DNA of 64,000 nucleotides from Thermodesulfobacteriota bacterium (GTDB taxonomy: Bacteria > Desulfobacterota_D > UBA1144 > Nemesobacterales > UBA2774), in NCBI GenBank assembly GCA_021604765.1, contig BQJP01000002.1, positions 1 to 64,000 of the forward strand. Direction: 5' to 3'. The notes under the pieces were generated by a model. That model had not been told where the DNA came from, did no database searches, and worked only from the letters and a program-made list of their open reading frames with translations. This document shows positions 8,738-18,299 of the stretch, piece by piece. Position 1 is the first letter of the stretch. Each line of letters opens with the position of its first letter. The translations under genes and the position numbers were made by a program.

Positions 8738-9208
8738 ATGAAGACTCTAATTATCATTATAGTATTGATTGTCCTAGTAATAGCCTGGTATTTGTTCCGA
8801 CCTGAAAAACTTTTAATTAGCTCAAAAGTTAACGAAGATTTCCCTGAGGCTGATTCCGGGCAGTCAGAGATTATCTTTGAAGGAAACTTCAAGCCTGTGG
8901 CCCATGACGGAGAGGGTCTTGCTACTATATACGATATGGGAGACGGCAACCGTGTGATGAGGTTCACCGACTTTGCAGTTTCAAACGGACCTGATGTTCA
9001 TGTATATCTGGTATCGGCACCAGACCCCATGGACAGCAAAACCGTGAAAGAATCTGAGATTTACGAGCTTGGACCTATTAAAGGTAACGTTGGAAACCAG
9101 AACTATGATTTAGGACCCGATGTTGATCTGGACAAGTTCAAATCAGTTGTTATCTGGTGCAAAAGATTTGGTGTTAATTTTGCAGTAGCTCAGCTAGAGC
9201 CTAGATAA
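8738..9208 (+). CDS. Membrane-anchored DM13-domain protein
   Basis: A 156-residue protein with one N-terminal membrane helix (residues 3-20) and an outside DM13 domain. Visible DM13 features are the PVAHDGEG turn, the FTDFAVSNGPDVHVYLV strand and the closing VVIWCKRFGVNFAVAQL, whose Cys is conserved in the family. DM13 is predicted to be a redox or electron-transfer domain; no partner is encoded next to it. A GGGAGG site precedes the ATG. A hairpin overlaps the stop codon. Confidence 0.85.
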   Translation: MKTLIIIIVLIVLVIAWYLFRPEKLLISSKVNEDFPEADSGQSEIIFEGNFKPVAHDGEGLATIYDMGDGNRVMRFTDFAVSNGPDVHVYLVSAPDPMDSKTVKESEIYELGPIKGNVGNQNYDLGPDVDLDKFKSVVIWCKRFGVNFAVAQLEPR

Positions 9209-9216
9209 GGCTCTAG
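9194..9216 (+). terminator. Hairpin overlapping the DM13 stop codon
   Basis: CTAGAGCC and GGCTCTAG form a perfect 8-bp stem with a 7-base loop that contains the stop codon. There is no T run after it, so it may act as a weak terminator or an mRNA 3' end rather than a classic one. Confidence 0.45.
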
Positions 9217-9236
9217 GCATCACTATATATACCTTA

Positions 9237-9265
9237 TTGACAAGAATTTCTATATATAATATAAT
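9237..9265 (+). promoter_or_regulatory. Perfect consensus sigma-70 promoter
   Basis: TTGACA at 9237-9242 and TATAAT at 9260-9265 are separated by exactly 17 bases. Both hexamers match the consensus fully, so strong constitutive transcription would start near 9272, at the beginning of the structured region below. Confidence 0.8.
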
Positions 9266-9271
9266 CGAAAT

Positions 9272-9452
9272 TGCACATAGGGTAGATGATCGGCAAACAG
9301 ATATGAGCAGGGGTAGTTCCCCCTGCTACGTCTATCGGGGAGTCCGGTGGGTGCTGTTTGTTCCGTTTATTAGAAGATCTGCCACAAAGTCTGGGCCGAC
9401 AGATTTTTTGTTGAACCGGCGGGGAAGTTCGGCTCTTCCCCGTGCCTGAACT
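9272..9452 (+). ncRNA. Candidate structured small RNA or structured 5' leader
   Basis: Behind the consensus promoter lies a run of nested stems. CAAACAG (9294-9300) pairs with CTGTTTG (9354-9360) and encloses the perfect hairpin AGCAGGGG/CCCCTGCT. Next, AGATCTG pairs with CAGATTT and runs straight into TTTTTTG, a terminator-like end near 9408. A third hairpin, GGC-GGGGAAG/CTTCCCC-GT-GCC (9418-9446), ends about a dozen bases before the next start codon. No known riboswitch or housekeeping RNA was recognised: it lacks the SRP GGAAG core and the cobalamin box. It could be a free RNA of about 140 bases, or an attenuating leader for the Tat lipoprotein. Confidence 0.5.
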
Positions 9453-9458
9453 AATAAT

Positions 9459-9800
9459 ATGTCTATATACGATATTACAAGAAGGAAGTTTTTACAGCTA
9501 AGCAGCGCTGTAGCCGCGACAGCTTTTATTGGTATTTCCTGTGACGGAGGAGATGGGAACCAATCTGGCTCCGATCAAGCTGTAATGGTTTACCGCTTAT
9601 CTGTCAGGGGAAGAAGAGGGTCTAATGCTTCAAAGAAACATAATGCAAATCATCTGTTCTTAACACCTGAAGCAGCAGATCAAAACAGAGCCCACCCAGG
9701 TGATAGATCGCGTATAGTTTCAGTTGTAATAAGTGAATCCAGGTTTAATCAACTTTTTAATGGTGGTGCTGTGGAAGTTGCTGATTTAAGGGACTTCTAG
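9459..9800 (+). CDS. Small Tat-exported lipoprotein of unknown function
   Basis: A 113-residue protein. The N-terminus TRRKFLQLSSAVAATAF is a twin-arginine signal, followed by a lipobox-like GISC, so it is probably exported folded and lipidated. The mature part contains a basic RGRRGSNASKKHNANHLF segment and a Pro/Asp turn (EAADQNRAHPGDRSR), which I do not recognise. There is no ribosome-binding site; the start follows directly after the last hairpin of the structured RNA, so its translation could depend on that RNA. Confidence 0.7.
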   Translation: MSIYDITRRKFLQLSSAVAATAFIGISCDGGDGNQSGSDQAVMVYRLSVRGRRGSNASKKHNANHLFLTPEAADQNRAHPGDRSRIVSVVISESRFNQLFNGGAVEVADLRDF

Positions 9801-9835
9801 ATTTGATCACTCACACAATTCTCTAAGTAGCAATC

Positions 9836-11209
9836 TCAAATCTTTTTCTTATAAAAATCTTTATAAGCATTAAAAATAATCTGATACAGGAACGGGAAGA
9901 CTATAAGTGCGCCTATGAACCATAGTTCGTATCTATGGGCTGGGTTACGGCCGATTTGAATTAGCAAAATAACAAGAGCAGCAAAACAAACTAGCGCTCC
10001 CAGAATACAAATCCATCTTTTGCTTTTTGTCTCCTTTGCAAGTTTTGCGTTCGCAATATTGACCATCAAGAATGTAATGATGAAACCTGAACTTGCGGCA
10101 GCGGCCAGAGCATGAAGGTCTAAAAAATTCGCGATAACAAGAACTAAGACAGTAATCACCAGAAGCCCAACAGGTGTGCGTCCCCAGATTTTCCTTTCAT
10201 ACCTTTCAGGAGCCTCCCCTTCTTTGGCAAGCATCCGCGGGAGCTTGGAAGCACCGAAGAGTCCTGCATTAATTGCCGAAGCAGTAGCGAGTATGGCACC
10301 CACAGAGAGAAGAACAAAACCAGTTTTACCAATAAACACCTGGGCTGCAGCAGAAAGAGCATAATCTCTGGAAGCAGTAATAGCTTCAAAAGAAAGATGG
10401 CCTATTACCACAACAATGATGAACATGTAGAAAACCATTGCAGTAATTACGCTTCCAAAATATGCGTAACTCAGATTCTTTTCCTTGTCCCGTACCTGGT
10501 CCGATACATTTGCGATAAGCTCAAATCCCTCATAGCTTATAAAAACGAGCATTCCAGTAGCTATTATGGCAGGTGCAGATACCCAATCGGCTGGACCGAG
10601 TCTATCAAAAGAAAGCTCACCGGCAAATAATCCCATCACAACAAAAGACAAAAGAATAAGAAGCTTACTCACGTTAAAAAAACCTTCTGACCGCTCAGCT
10701 ATGCTGGGGCCAATGAAATTAATAAGAGAAAGAACTATCATAACAGCGCAGGTAAGTACTCTATGCCAAAACTCATAGTCAGCTTTGGGAAAGAAAGTAG
10801 CCGCAGTATAGGTAGCAAATGCATAAGCATATACAGCCAGGAGAACAACATAGCTCATTATCAGCAATACATTTAAACTCCCGGTGAATACACCCTCGCC
10901 AAAAGCCTGGTTTATGAATTTAACAGTACCTCCTCTGCTGGGATAAGCTACCGATAACCTTAAATAAGAATATGCTGTAAGAAGAGCAACCACTCCACCA
11001 ATCAGAAACGATAGATATGTAGCCCCGCGGGACTCCACAATGGCGAGTCCGATCGTAGCAAAAATTCCCCCGCCAACAATCCCACCGATACCGATTGAGA
11101 ATGCATCTATGAAGCCTAGCGAATTTTCACTAGTTGAAATTTCAACCTTAGGATTATTCATCCGATGACTTAATCGAGATAGTAGAGGCATATCAAATTT
11201 TACCGTCAT
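9836..11209 (-). CDS. APC-family amino-acid permease
   Basis: A 457-residue inner-membrane transporter with about 12 hydrophobic segments. The first helix carries IGIGGIVGGGIFATIG, the Gly-rich substrate-binding break typical of APC-superfamily amino acid/cation symporters, and later FISYEGFELIANVSDQ is the conserved helix 6 region. It should take up amino acids or amines; the substrate cannot be told. It stands alone, convergent with the Tat lipoprotein. Confidence 0.88.
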   Translation of the reverse strand: MTVKFDMPLLSRLSHRMNNPKVEISTSENSLGFIDAFSIGIGGIVGGGIFATIGLAIVESRGATYLSFLIGGVVALLTAYSYLRLSVAYPSRGGTVKFINQAFGEGVFTGSLNVLLIMSYVVLLAVYAYAFATYTAATFFPKADYEFWHRVLTCAVMIVLSLINFIGPSIAERSEGFFNVSKLLILLSFVVMGLFAGELSFDRLGPADWVSAPAIIATGMLVFISYEGFELIANVSDQVRDKEKNLSYAYFGSVITAMVFYMFIIVVVIGHLSFEAITASRDYALSAAAQVFIGKTGFVLLSVGAILATASAINAGLFGASKLPRMLAKEGEAPERYERKIWGRTPVGLLVITVLVLVIANFLDLHALAAAASSGFIITFLMVNIANAKLAKETKSKRWICILGALVCFAALVILLIQIGRNPAHRYELWFIGALIVFPFLYQIIFNAYKDFYKKKI

Positions 11210-11354
11210 CCTTTGTGTTTTATGTCTTGCTTATACAAAAGTAACTTTACGCAAAAAAAGAGAGAATTAAAAATATGCTTAACTTTTCATAAATATTTAT
11301 GTTATTTTTGGAATAGATAGCGGTAGGTATAAAAAATGATGGTAGGAGGGAATT

Positions 11355-12260
11355 ATGAAGAAATTAATTATATTTGCGGTGATACCGGTTTTATTCTTAT
11401 CTTTAAGTAGCTGTTTATTAGATAGGAGCGGTTTAGCCCCGGCTCCAACTATTAGGCCTAGCTCCCCAGTCGGAGAAGAAGGACCTCCCGGTTCATGGAG
11501 TGCTGATGCATTTCCGGGATATGCCTGTCCAGCAGACAATATTACATTAGAGTGGAACGTTGGCGATCCGATGTGCCCAACAGGAACCGGACCAAGCTGT
11601 CAGACGCTGACAGCAACGGATACTTTGGGATTACTAACGCCACCTTTTACTAGTAGAGACTTAACTGGAACTCATGTAAATGGAAGCGTTTCAAGTTTAG
11701 GCACTAGCTGGTCAGGAGCTAATCCGGTATTCACTTTTTCCGTTGCTCATGATGATGCATCTGACCCAGGATGGAATGATGCTACATCAGAGGTAGTAAT
11801 TGTTCAAAACCCTCCTGCTGATCCAATAGCTGTGAACTTCAAAGCTTTCTCTACCGGGTGTGACGGTGCTTTAGGGTGGAGGCTTTCACAATACAGACTA
11901 GATATGACCCAACAAGATTTTATTGATGCTACTAAAGGTTTTGGAGACTGTGTACGAATCACCTCTGTATGCTATTTGCCAAATGAGGCAAGCGCCAAAA
12001 GGCCTAACCCAGTGATTGTTAGTTTAGTTGGTGGTGGACCAATGGCTACTTCAACTCTTTCCTTAGGTGAATGTGTTGACGGGTTTAGCATAGGAACAGA
12101 TGTAGCTTTCGACGTGCAGCCTGCAACTCCAGTTATACCAACTCACGAAGGCAACTGTATAGAAGGTGATGTTGCAGGAGCACCAGTTACCGCTCCACCT
12201 TTCACCCAACTACTGCTTACCTTTGGATGTGATACAACATTAGATGAATGTGGGAATTAA
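11355..12260 (+). CDS. Secreted lipoprotein of unknown function
   Basis: A 301-residue lipoprotein with a signal peptide and a lipobox ending SSC near residue 16. The mature part is about 280 residues, probably all beta, with eight or more Cys (YACPADN, MCPTGTGPSCQ, GDCVRITSVC, ECVDG, FGCDTTLDECGN) that suggest several disulfides. No family was recognised. A good AGGAGGG site precedes the ATG. It converges on the first G8 gene and shares its terminator hairpin. Confidence 0.7.
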   Translation: MKKLIIFAVIPVLFLSLSSCLLDRSGLAPAPTIRPSSPVGEEGPPGSWSADAFPGYACPADNITLEWNVGDPMCPTGTGPSCQTLTATDTLGLLTPPFTSRDLTGTHVNGSVSSLGTSWSGANPVFTFSVAHDDASDPGWNDATSEVVIVQNPPADPIAVNFKAFSTGCDGALGWRLSQYRLDMTQQDFIDATKGFGDCVRITSVCYLPNEASAKRPNPVIVSLVGGGPMATSTLSLGECVDGFSIGTDVAFDVQPATPVIPTHEGNCIEGDVAGAPVTAPPFTQLLLTFGCDTTLDECGN

Positions 12261-12310
12261 AAGTTTGAACTACCGGTATCCCTAATTAAAGGGATACCAG
12301 TTTGCTTTTG
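12261..12310. terminator. Bidirectional terminator hairpin, repeated at 18213-18272
   Basis: CCGGTATCCC (12273-12282) and GGGATACCAG (12291-12300) form a stem with one mismatch. T-rich sequence follows on the plus strand and a shorter one on the minus strand, so it can end both converging genes. The stretch from the lipoprotein stop to this hairpin is nearly the same as that downstream of the second G8 gene. Confidence 0.75.
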
Positions 12311-12313
12311 TTG

Positions 12314-15300
12314 TTAGTAATTCATCTTGACTCTTCTTCTAAGCAGGACAGCGGCTGGGATTAATCCATAAATAAGTAGTCCGGCTAATCCGCCTTTTAC
12401 ACTGCCAGAACCAGCGATAGCGCATGAACCGTCGCTTGTACTTTCTGAGTCATCTCCACCACCGTCACCAGGTGGATCTGTAGGGTTCGAATCAGCTATA
12501 TCCAAATGATCCGGCAATCCGTCTCCGTCGGTATCTAATATTATGCATGGCGAACCAGTTCCCGGATGCACACTATCAGCAAGACCATCATTATTCTCAT
12601 CTGCTGAATCATCATGAATACCATCGTCATTTGCATCTATACAACCAGCTGTTTCATTCGTATCTGTCAGACCGTCTCCATCTGAGTCCTTATCCAGGAA
12701 GTCTGGAGTACCATCTGCGTCAGTATCATGCAGGGGCAGGGCAACTCCTCCCTGATCTGTATCATGCGCGTCGTGAAGACCATCGGCATCAGAATCTACA
12801 AAATTATCAGAGGTGCCATCACTATTAGCATCGTTAATTCCGCCAGCTTCAAAGTGGTCAGGAAGCCCGTCGCCGTCAGAATCCAGATCGAGTTCATTTG
12901 GAATGCCATCCCCGTCAGGGTCAGCCGGTATTTCCATCCTAGTTGATGTAGAAGGATCCACTCCGTTGGTAGCAGTTTCCATATTGTCGGGTATGCCGTC
13001 ATTATCTGAATCAACATCAACACCATTAGCTACACCATCGCCGTCGGCGTCAGTTGGACCTCCACCGCCTCCTCCAGGAGGTGGTGTTGGTGTCGGAGGA
13101 TTCGTAGGAGATGGACCTCCGCCGCCAGGAGGGTCTGTGCAGAATTTTGGATCATCTACAGGGGTACCTTCGCATGAACCGGCGATAGTGCCCGCAGTAT
13201 CTAAAGTGATATCCCATGGAGCTTCTTTCGGAAAGCACTTAGGATCAGGTCTGTGACCGTCTCTAGTACTGATTAAAATATTACCTTTATCATCTGGAAC
13301 GAAACTGTTTGGAAGCGTGATAGAAAAACCCGGACATCCCTCAAGTGGGCAATCTATATCTTTACCTACCCACTTACCGCATATGTTGCCTGCCTCGCAA
13401 GCAGCTTTATCGTCCCCAGTAAGGTTACTTGAGCATACGCATTGGTCTCCTTGTGGGGTGCAGAAGCTTGAGGGCTGGCAAAAATCTAATTCGGCAGCTT
13501 TGTATTGGCCTTCAAAACTTTTCATATCCACCGTTACTGTTAGAATCCCCGTACCCGGATTGTAGCTTCTAAACCATCCTATGTCCTCATCATTCCACAT
13601 AACTTTTGGGTCTGTCGAAAATGTTATTGGGAAGGTTGCGATATTAGCTCTTTGAGCACTAACAATCTCCGGGTTGTCCGGATTAATAGTAGAATCTATC
13701 CCCACATAAAATTGATATGTCTGTTTGGATGAAGCCTTAGTGTAGAGGAAATATGTATAAAAAGTATCTCCTCCTTTAAATACGTTTAGACTCTTGGCAC
13801 TTTTTCTCTGCTCAGCTTCCGAAACAGTAGTGTTTACAAGGTAAGTTGCGTGGTTAAGCGTCATCATGCTTCTCTGATAGAGATCCATCCCAGCCATTCG
13901 TATTCCCGTAGTTGATAGATCTTTGGCATCTTTCGTGGTTAAAAGCTGGCGCTCAAGCGGAACACCGTAGCAGTCTGTATTGGTACAAGGTCTTCCCCAT
14001 GTAGCGCTGCACGTCCCAGATAAATCACAGTCAGCCGGAGTTGTGCAGCTTTTGCTACCGTCGTTTGTGCACTTGTTGTTAACACAGTTTCCTTCATTAG
14101 CACACTCCCCACCCCATGAGCATACGGCGCCCGTGTTTGAACAAGTTCCCAAGCAAGTGTTGTTTGTGGCGCACTTAGGATATATAGCCGTTGTTAGGTA
14201 TTCGTACGGGCTGGTTTTAGCAGTATCAAATGACTTACACTCTGTGGCTTCAATCGGAGTATTAAAAAACGGATCGAGGTTCACGGAAATGCTCTCTACA
14301 AACTCACTACTAACAAGCCCTGTAAGCGAGCCGTCATCATCGTTTACCACAGTCTGACGGTCAACGCTGCTGAAACTGCCAAAAGTGTTTTCTGCATTAA
14401 AGCGGCAGTAATCCTCTCTTAATTTAACCTCGTCTGTTTTAAATGTTCCCGGTAACCACAAAGGCTCAAGAACATAGTGGCGTATATTTACATTATTAAA
14501 GAATAGACCGTCTGAGTGGAAAGCGGGCGGATAGTAAAAACCGTTTGGCTGCTTCCACCCTATAGCCGCATTGGGCAGAACACACGTATCGGTCATCTTC
14601 TCAGGAGTTCTAGATTTATCAACAGGTATACCTATTGTTCGAGTGTACATCCACTCCGGCTTTCCTGTAAAAACAGGAGTGGATCCAAACTGAGGACAAT
14701 TGCCTTTGCCCGGGGTACAAAGTGGTCCGAGTTGAGTTTCCACTATGTCCAGATAACCAACTTTGTCTTGAAAGTTAGGCCCGTCGTAGATGTTAAACAT
14801 GCGCTGATTCACCGCAAAATTATCAATCGGCATACTTATACCTTCTTTTGCCGATCTGCAGTGGTTGGTATCGCCGCTGTCGCAAGTAAGTCCTTTAACT
14901 TTACCGTCAGCACTCATTAGAGGGTTAAACGGTCCTGCGTTTGATGTAAAAGGGTTATCCTTTTGAGTTTCGCCTACAAATACTGATCTTGTAGCAAGCT
15001 GCCATTGACCGGGAACTACGTTTGAAAGTGTATAGTCTCCTCCGGTAACAAAACCAAGCCCGCCGTTCTGGGAATCTGAAAGAAAGCTGTTAACGTAAAG
15101 GTACCACTGTGGGCGGAGCCATATTGCCGCAAAATTCTGCTGAGGCCAGTGAAATGATGAAGTGTATTTATCAAGCACAGTTACCATGCAATTATCACGG
15201 TTGCCTGTGCTACATCTGTTGAGAATTTTACTTGGCCCGCAGTCCGTACCGTCACATTTTGTAGCAAATCTACCGCCGCCAGCTGTAACTTTAGGATAAA

Positions 15301-18073
15301 AAGTCTCTTTATTTTGATCCATTTTTCCGCCCTCTGCGGTAGGCAGCACTGCCGGCACAGGCGCGTTGGGGTTAGTAGCAGGACCTAACGTATTTAAACC
15401 CAGACAATCATCTGTAGCTCCGACTGTATTAAAAGACATCATGGCTGATGAACAGTAATTACCCTTAAAGGTTCTAAGAGGAGTCATTCCGGCGCGGCCC
15501 ATATTAACCTCATACGTTTCGCCGGCTTCAGTCATGATCTGGCCTGTCTGCATAGATGCATAGGAATCCCATTTCCTACCCTGTGAAGGTCCGCTGTTCG
15601 TACCTGGAACAAGCCAGTAACATACTCCGCAACCGGTCGCTCCGGCTGCCACATTATATTCAAAATCGTTCCATCCGTTCATTATCCAGAAAACTGTCGG
15701 ATTAAAAATATCCGAGTTGTATGGGACGAAAGCAGTGTTAGGACTTCCGGCCCAGGCTAAAATGCCCGGAACCTGTCTTGGATTCTGATCATTTTTTACA
15801 GCCGCACGGGCAAGAATTCCAAGATTTGAATAAAGTTTGTTATTGATCTCAGTTCCATCTTCAAGATAAAACCCGTGCCCGATTGACATACAGCCAACAT
15901 TTCTGGCCAATGTCACGCCTTGAGCGCCGTGTAAAGTAATCCATCTAGTCATGGAATCAGTTATAGAAGAGTCTTTGACAAATGTTCCTTCAGGGGTCTT
16001 TCTAGTTTGATGGAAATGCACGGGATAGTGCCCTAACTTGCCACCCTGACCAAGCTGATGAAACTGAACTCCCTGTACTTTAAACTCTTTAACACCCTGG
16101 CGAACCATAGTGTGTCCTCCAAGATGGTTTCCGGGTGTTGGAGGAAAATCAGACATAAATGTACCGCCAGCCGAGACTATCATAATGCTTCGTGACAACA
16201 GTCCCACAGCAGCTCTTGTCTCAGCAGCAGGCTGTCCATTGACCTTTATGTCTATACAGTCTTTGTTCTTGTCACAATCTTTCAGGTTGTCTGGCAGTCT
16301 GTCTAAAGAATATGGGGTACCGTTATGAGGATACTGGAGTCCCGGTCCCTCGGGGTGATCAATTCCCTTAAATTGATCGATCAATTTAAATTTAAATGTG
16401 GTTGCACTAACAACTTCAGTTATTTCTACAACTTCTGAATGTCCCGGCAAATAGTCTGTTGATGTAATAACTATTCGGTCACCTACTCCCCAATCTACCG
16501 CCTTGTTTACTGTAAGTTGAGTTGCCTCTATTCCTACATCACCATCGAGCCTTGCCCAGCTCATGCCTGAATTGTCAGAATCTAGATTATCAGGAAGCGT
16601 CGAGCCTTTCTTCCCAAACATTCTGAGTGTGCCGCCGTATGAAACTCCAAGCACCTTGTAGCCGAAGTAGGCGTTAGGGTCGCCGTCATCCTGAGGCAGC
16701 GGTTTATATTGATAGAAATAATCCTCGACCATTCCGGGGAGCATTTGTGGACTTGAGCCGTTTGAGTTCCATACACCTATCGGAATACCGCAAGGTCCGA
16801 CTGTTGCAGACGTGGGGGTTTTGCATGGAACACCCGATCCTCCGACACCCTGATTTTCACCGTACAAATGTATTGTCAGCTTACCGTTCATACCTATTGG
16901 GTCAGTATCCGAGCCCGCAATCAGGCTGCCTTTATATTCAACGATTATGCCATACGCCCAGAAATCTATTACCTCGTCTTTAAAAGTCAGTGAAGCATTA
17001 TCACCATAAATATTCACGTTTCTGTAATGGTATGTACCCGCTTTAACTGTACAGGGACCAGTAACTTTAAGGTCTTCACCACTACCAGGAAGAATATCGC
17101 CCGAAGTACATTCGAGCTCTGCTACAACAGCATCATGAACCCTAGGGTCGGTATTAAGTCCGGAATCTTGTTTCTGAGGACTATCTGTAGGCATAAGCGC
17201 ACCGACAATCGCGGCGCTTGAGAAATCGGCACCTGTGGTGTCTGCATTCTCCAGATTCGCCATACTAAGATCAGCATCTGAGAGATCGGAATTAATTAAT
17301 ATTGCATTTGTAAGATCAGCGCCAGATAAATTTGCGCCTCTTAAGTTAGCCCTGCTTAGATCAGCGTTTATTAAGCTTGCACCGCTAAGGTTTGCATCAA
17401 TCAAAATTACATCTACCAATATGGCGTTGTCTAAAATCGCATTACTCAAATCTACACCGCTTAAATCTAAGCCATTTAGATTTATGCCGTTTAGATCACA
17501 ACCTATACATTTATTACTATTTAAGACCGATGTCATATTTTGGAGCGCTTCATCAGATGCTGTGCTTAGAAGAGATTTATCAACACCCGCAACTATGAAG
17601 ACAGCCACTCTTTCATCTGATTTGCCGTCGTGACGAATATGCATTTCATAGTCCCCTTCGCCTAGAGTAGTGGTAACACAAACTCCTGCAGCCTCGACTG
17701 TAAAGACTTCTGCGCCTTCAGTATCGAAGAGAGTCATAGAGTGCTCTGCGGATTCATTGTCGTCGTCCCAGCAGAACGTCTGTTCTATAGCTTCTGTATA
17801 TTTGTAAGGGATGATGTCAAGACCAATCGCACCAGTGTCGTTTTCTTCATCGGCTGCTGATGGCGGCTCTAAGAATGTCGCAACAATCCCACCTTCAGGA
17901 AACGCGGATAACTCTGGATCCCGGGCAAAGTCGCTCTCGGTAAGTACACCCGCTGATTGATCCGGTGAGCTTCTAACGAGTTTGGTAAAGGTAAAAACCC
18001 CGCCAAAGACAAAGAGTATCGCAAGAAGTATAGTTAATTCTGATTTGCCTATTGCAGTCCTGAACTTAGACAT
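12314..18073 (-). CDS. Giant G8/beta-helix surface protein with pentapeptide and TSP3-type repeats
   Basis: A 1919-residue surface protein. Residues 1-36 are a signal anchor. About 188-286 are pentapeptide repeats (A/N-x-[12 protein letters not shown]). About 328-400 are a G8 domain. About 650-745 are parallel beta-helix repeats with PVHFH, WITLHG and [14 protein letters not shown], the pattern seen in CEMIP/PKHD1L1 proteins. About 1300-1365 are a Cys-rich insert absent from the paralog next door. About 1670-1865 are Asp-rich TSP3-type calcium repeats (DTDGDGLPD). The end is a lone Cys (GSCAIAG), a hydrophobic helix and RRR, a sorting-signal shape. I start at 18073, after G6, not at the leader ATG at 18136. 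Binding or cleaving of polysaccharide is inferred from the family. Confidence 0.88.
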   Translation of the reverse strand: MSKFRTAIGKSELTILLAILFVFGGVFTFTKLVRSSPDQSAGVLTESDFARDPELSAFPEGGIVATFLEPPSAADEENDTGAIGLDIIPYKYTEAIEQTFCWDDDNESAEHSMTLFDTEGAEVFTVEAAGVCVTTTLGEGDYEMHIRHDGKSDERVAVFIVAGVDKSLLSTASDEALQNMTSVLNSNKCIGCDLNGINLNGLDLSGVDLSNAILDNAILVDVILIDANLSGASLINADLSRANLRGANLSGADLTNAILINSDLSDADLSMANLENADTTGADFSSAAIVGALMPTDSPQKQDSGLNTDPRVHDAVVAELECTSGDILPGSGEDLKVTGPCTVKAGTYHYRNVNIYGDNASLTFKDEVIDFWAYGIIVEYKGSLIAGSDTDPIGMNGKLTIHLYGENQGVGGSGVPCKTPTSATVGPCGIPIGVWNSNGSSPQMLPGMVEDYFYQYKPLPQDDGDPNAYFGYKVLGVSYGGTLRMFGKKGSTLPDNLDSDNSGMSWARLDGDVGIEATQLTVNKAVDWGVGDRIVITSTDYLPGHSEVVEITEVVSATTFKFKLIDQFKGIDHPEGPGLQYPHNGTPYSLDRLPDNLKDCDKNKDCIDIKVNGQPAAETRAAVGLLSRSIMIVSAGGTFMSDFPPTPGNHLGGHTMVRQGVKEFKVQGVQFHQLGQGGKLGHYPVHFHQTRKTPEGTFVKDSSITDSMTRWITLHGAQGVTLARNVGCMSIGHGFYLEDGTEINNKLYSNLGILARAAVKNDQNPRQVPGILAWAGSPNTAFVPYNSDIFNPTVFWIMNGWNDFEYNVAAGATGCGVCYWLVPGTNSGPSQGRKWDSYASMQTGQIMTEAGETYEVNMGRAGMTPLRTFKGNYCSSAMMSFNTVGATDDCLGLNTLGPATNPNAPVPAVLPTAEGGKMDQNKETFYPKVTAGGGRFATKCDGTDCGPSKILNRCSTGNRDNCMVTVLDKYTSSFHWPQQNFAAIWLRPQWYLYVNSFLSDSQNGGLGFVTGGDYTLSNVVPGQWQLATRSVFVGETQKDNPFTSNAGPFNPLMSADGKVKGLTCDSGDTNHCRSAKEGISMPIDNFAVNQRMFNIYDGPNFQDKVGYLDIVETQLGPLCTPGKGNCPQFGSTPVFTGKPEWMYTRTIGIPVDKSRTPEKMTDTCVLPNAAIGWKQPNGFYYPPAFHSDGLFFNNVNIRHYVLEPLWLPGTFKTDEVKLREDYCRFNAENTFGSFSSVDRQTVVNDDDGSLTGLVSSEFVESISVNLDPFFNTPIEATECKSFDTAKTSPYEYLTTAIYPKCATNNTCLGTCSNTGAVCSWGGECANEGNCVNNKCTNDGSKSCTTPADCDLSGTCSATWGRPCTNTDCYGVPLERQLLTTKDAKDLSTTGIRMAGMDLYQRSMMTLNHATYLVNTTVSEAEQRKSAKSLNVFKGGDTFYTYFLYTKASSKQTYQFYVGIDSTINPDNPEIVSAQRANIATFPITFSTDPKVMWNDEDIGWFRSYNPGTGILTVTVDMKSFEGQYKAAELDFCQPSSFCTPQGDQCVCSSNLTGDDKAACEAGNICGKWVGKDIDCPLEGCPGFSITLPNSFVPDDKGNILISTRDGHRPDPKCFPKEAPWDITLDTAGTIAGSCEGTPVDDPKFCTDPPGGGGPSPTNPPTPTPPPGGGGGGPTDADGDGVANGVDVDSDNDGIPDNMETATNGVDPSTSTRMEIPADPDGDGIPNELDLDSDGDGLPDHFEAGGINDANSDGTSDNFVDSDADGLHDAHDTDQGGVALPLHDTDADGTPDFLDKDSDGDGLTDTNETAGCIDANDDGIHDDSADENNDGLADSVHPGTGSPCIILDTDGDGLPDHLDIADSNPTDPPGDGGGDDSESTSDGSCAIAGSGSVKGGLAGLLIYGLIPAAVLLRRRVKMNY

Positions 18074-18102
18074 TGAAAAATCCCCCCTTTTTTTCAAATG
18101 AA

Positions 18103-18180
18103 CCATCCACTCATATAATCTACGTTTTAAGAACATAGATTAGATTAGTATTATAATAGTTTAACTGAGTTTTTGGAAGG
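18103..18180 (-). promoter_or_regulatory. Shared promoter and hairpin leader, copy 1
   Basis: On the minus strand TTCCAA (18173-18178), 17 bases, then TATAAT (18150-18155). Downstream, ATCTATGT and ACGTAGAT form an 8-bp hairpin, followed by the conserved stretch TTATATGAGTGG. The same arrangement occurs upstream of the second G8 gene and the M23-like operon. Confidence 0.8.
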
Positions 18181-18212
18181 GGGTTCCTTTGCTTGAGATA
18201 CTAGACTAGAAA

Positions 18213-18272
18213 AATGCGGGAATTAAAAAGTTTGGAATGCCGGTATCCCCGCTTATAAGTCAGGGATACCGG
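18213..18272 (-). terminator. Terminator of the second G8 gene
   Basis: CCGGTATCCC (18240-18249) and GGGATACCGG (18263-18272) form a perfect 10-bp stem; on the minus strand it is followed by a CTTTTTAATT stretch. Both stem and flank repeat the terminator of the first G8 gene, so the 3' flank was duplicated along with the coding region. Confidence 0.8.
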
Positions 18273-18299
18273 GTTATATTATCAAGTTAAATAATTGAA

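Noticed and set aside
9237-9449. 70-residue open frame over the structured RNA region
   Set aside because: It starts inside the consensus promoter, has no ribosome-binding site, and its product has no recognisable features. The stems explain the sequence better.
12480-13070. Repetitive DNA that could be read as a repeat array or CRISPR
   Set aside because: The periodicity comes from Asp/Gly-rich TSP3-type codons in an open frame. Units vary in length and sequence, with no conserved direct repeats or unique spacers.
18074-18136. Upstream start of the first G8 gene
   Set aside because: The extra 21 residues are encoded by the conserved leader hairpin and lie before the G-rich ribosome-binding site and the signal anchor.
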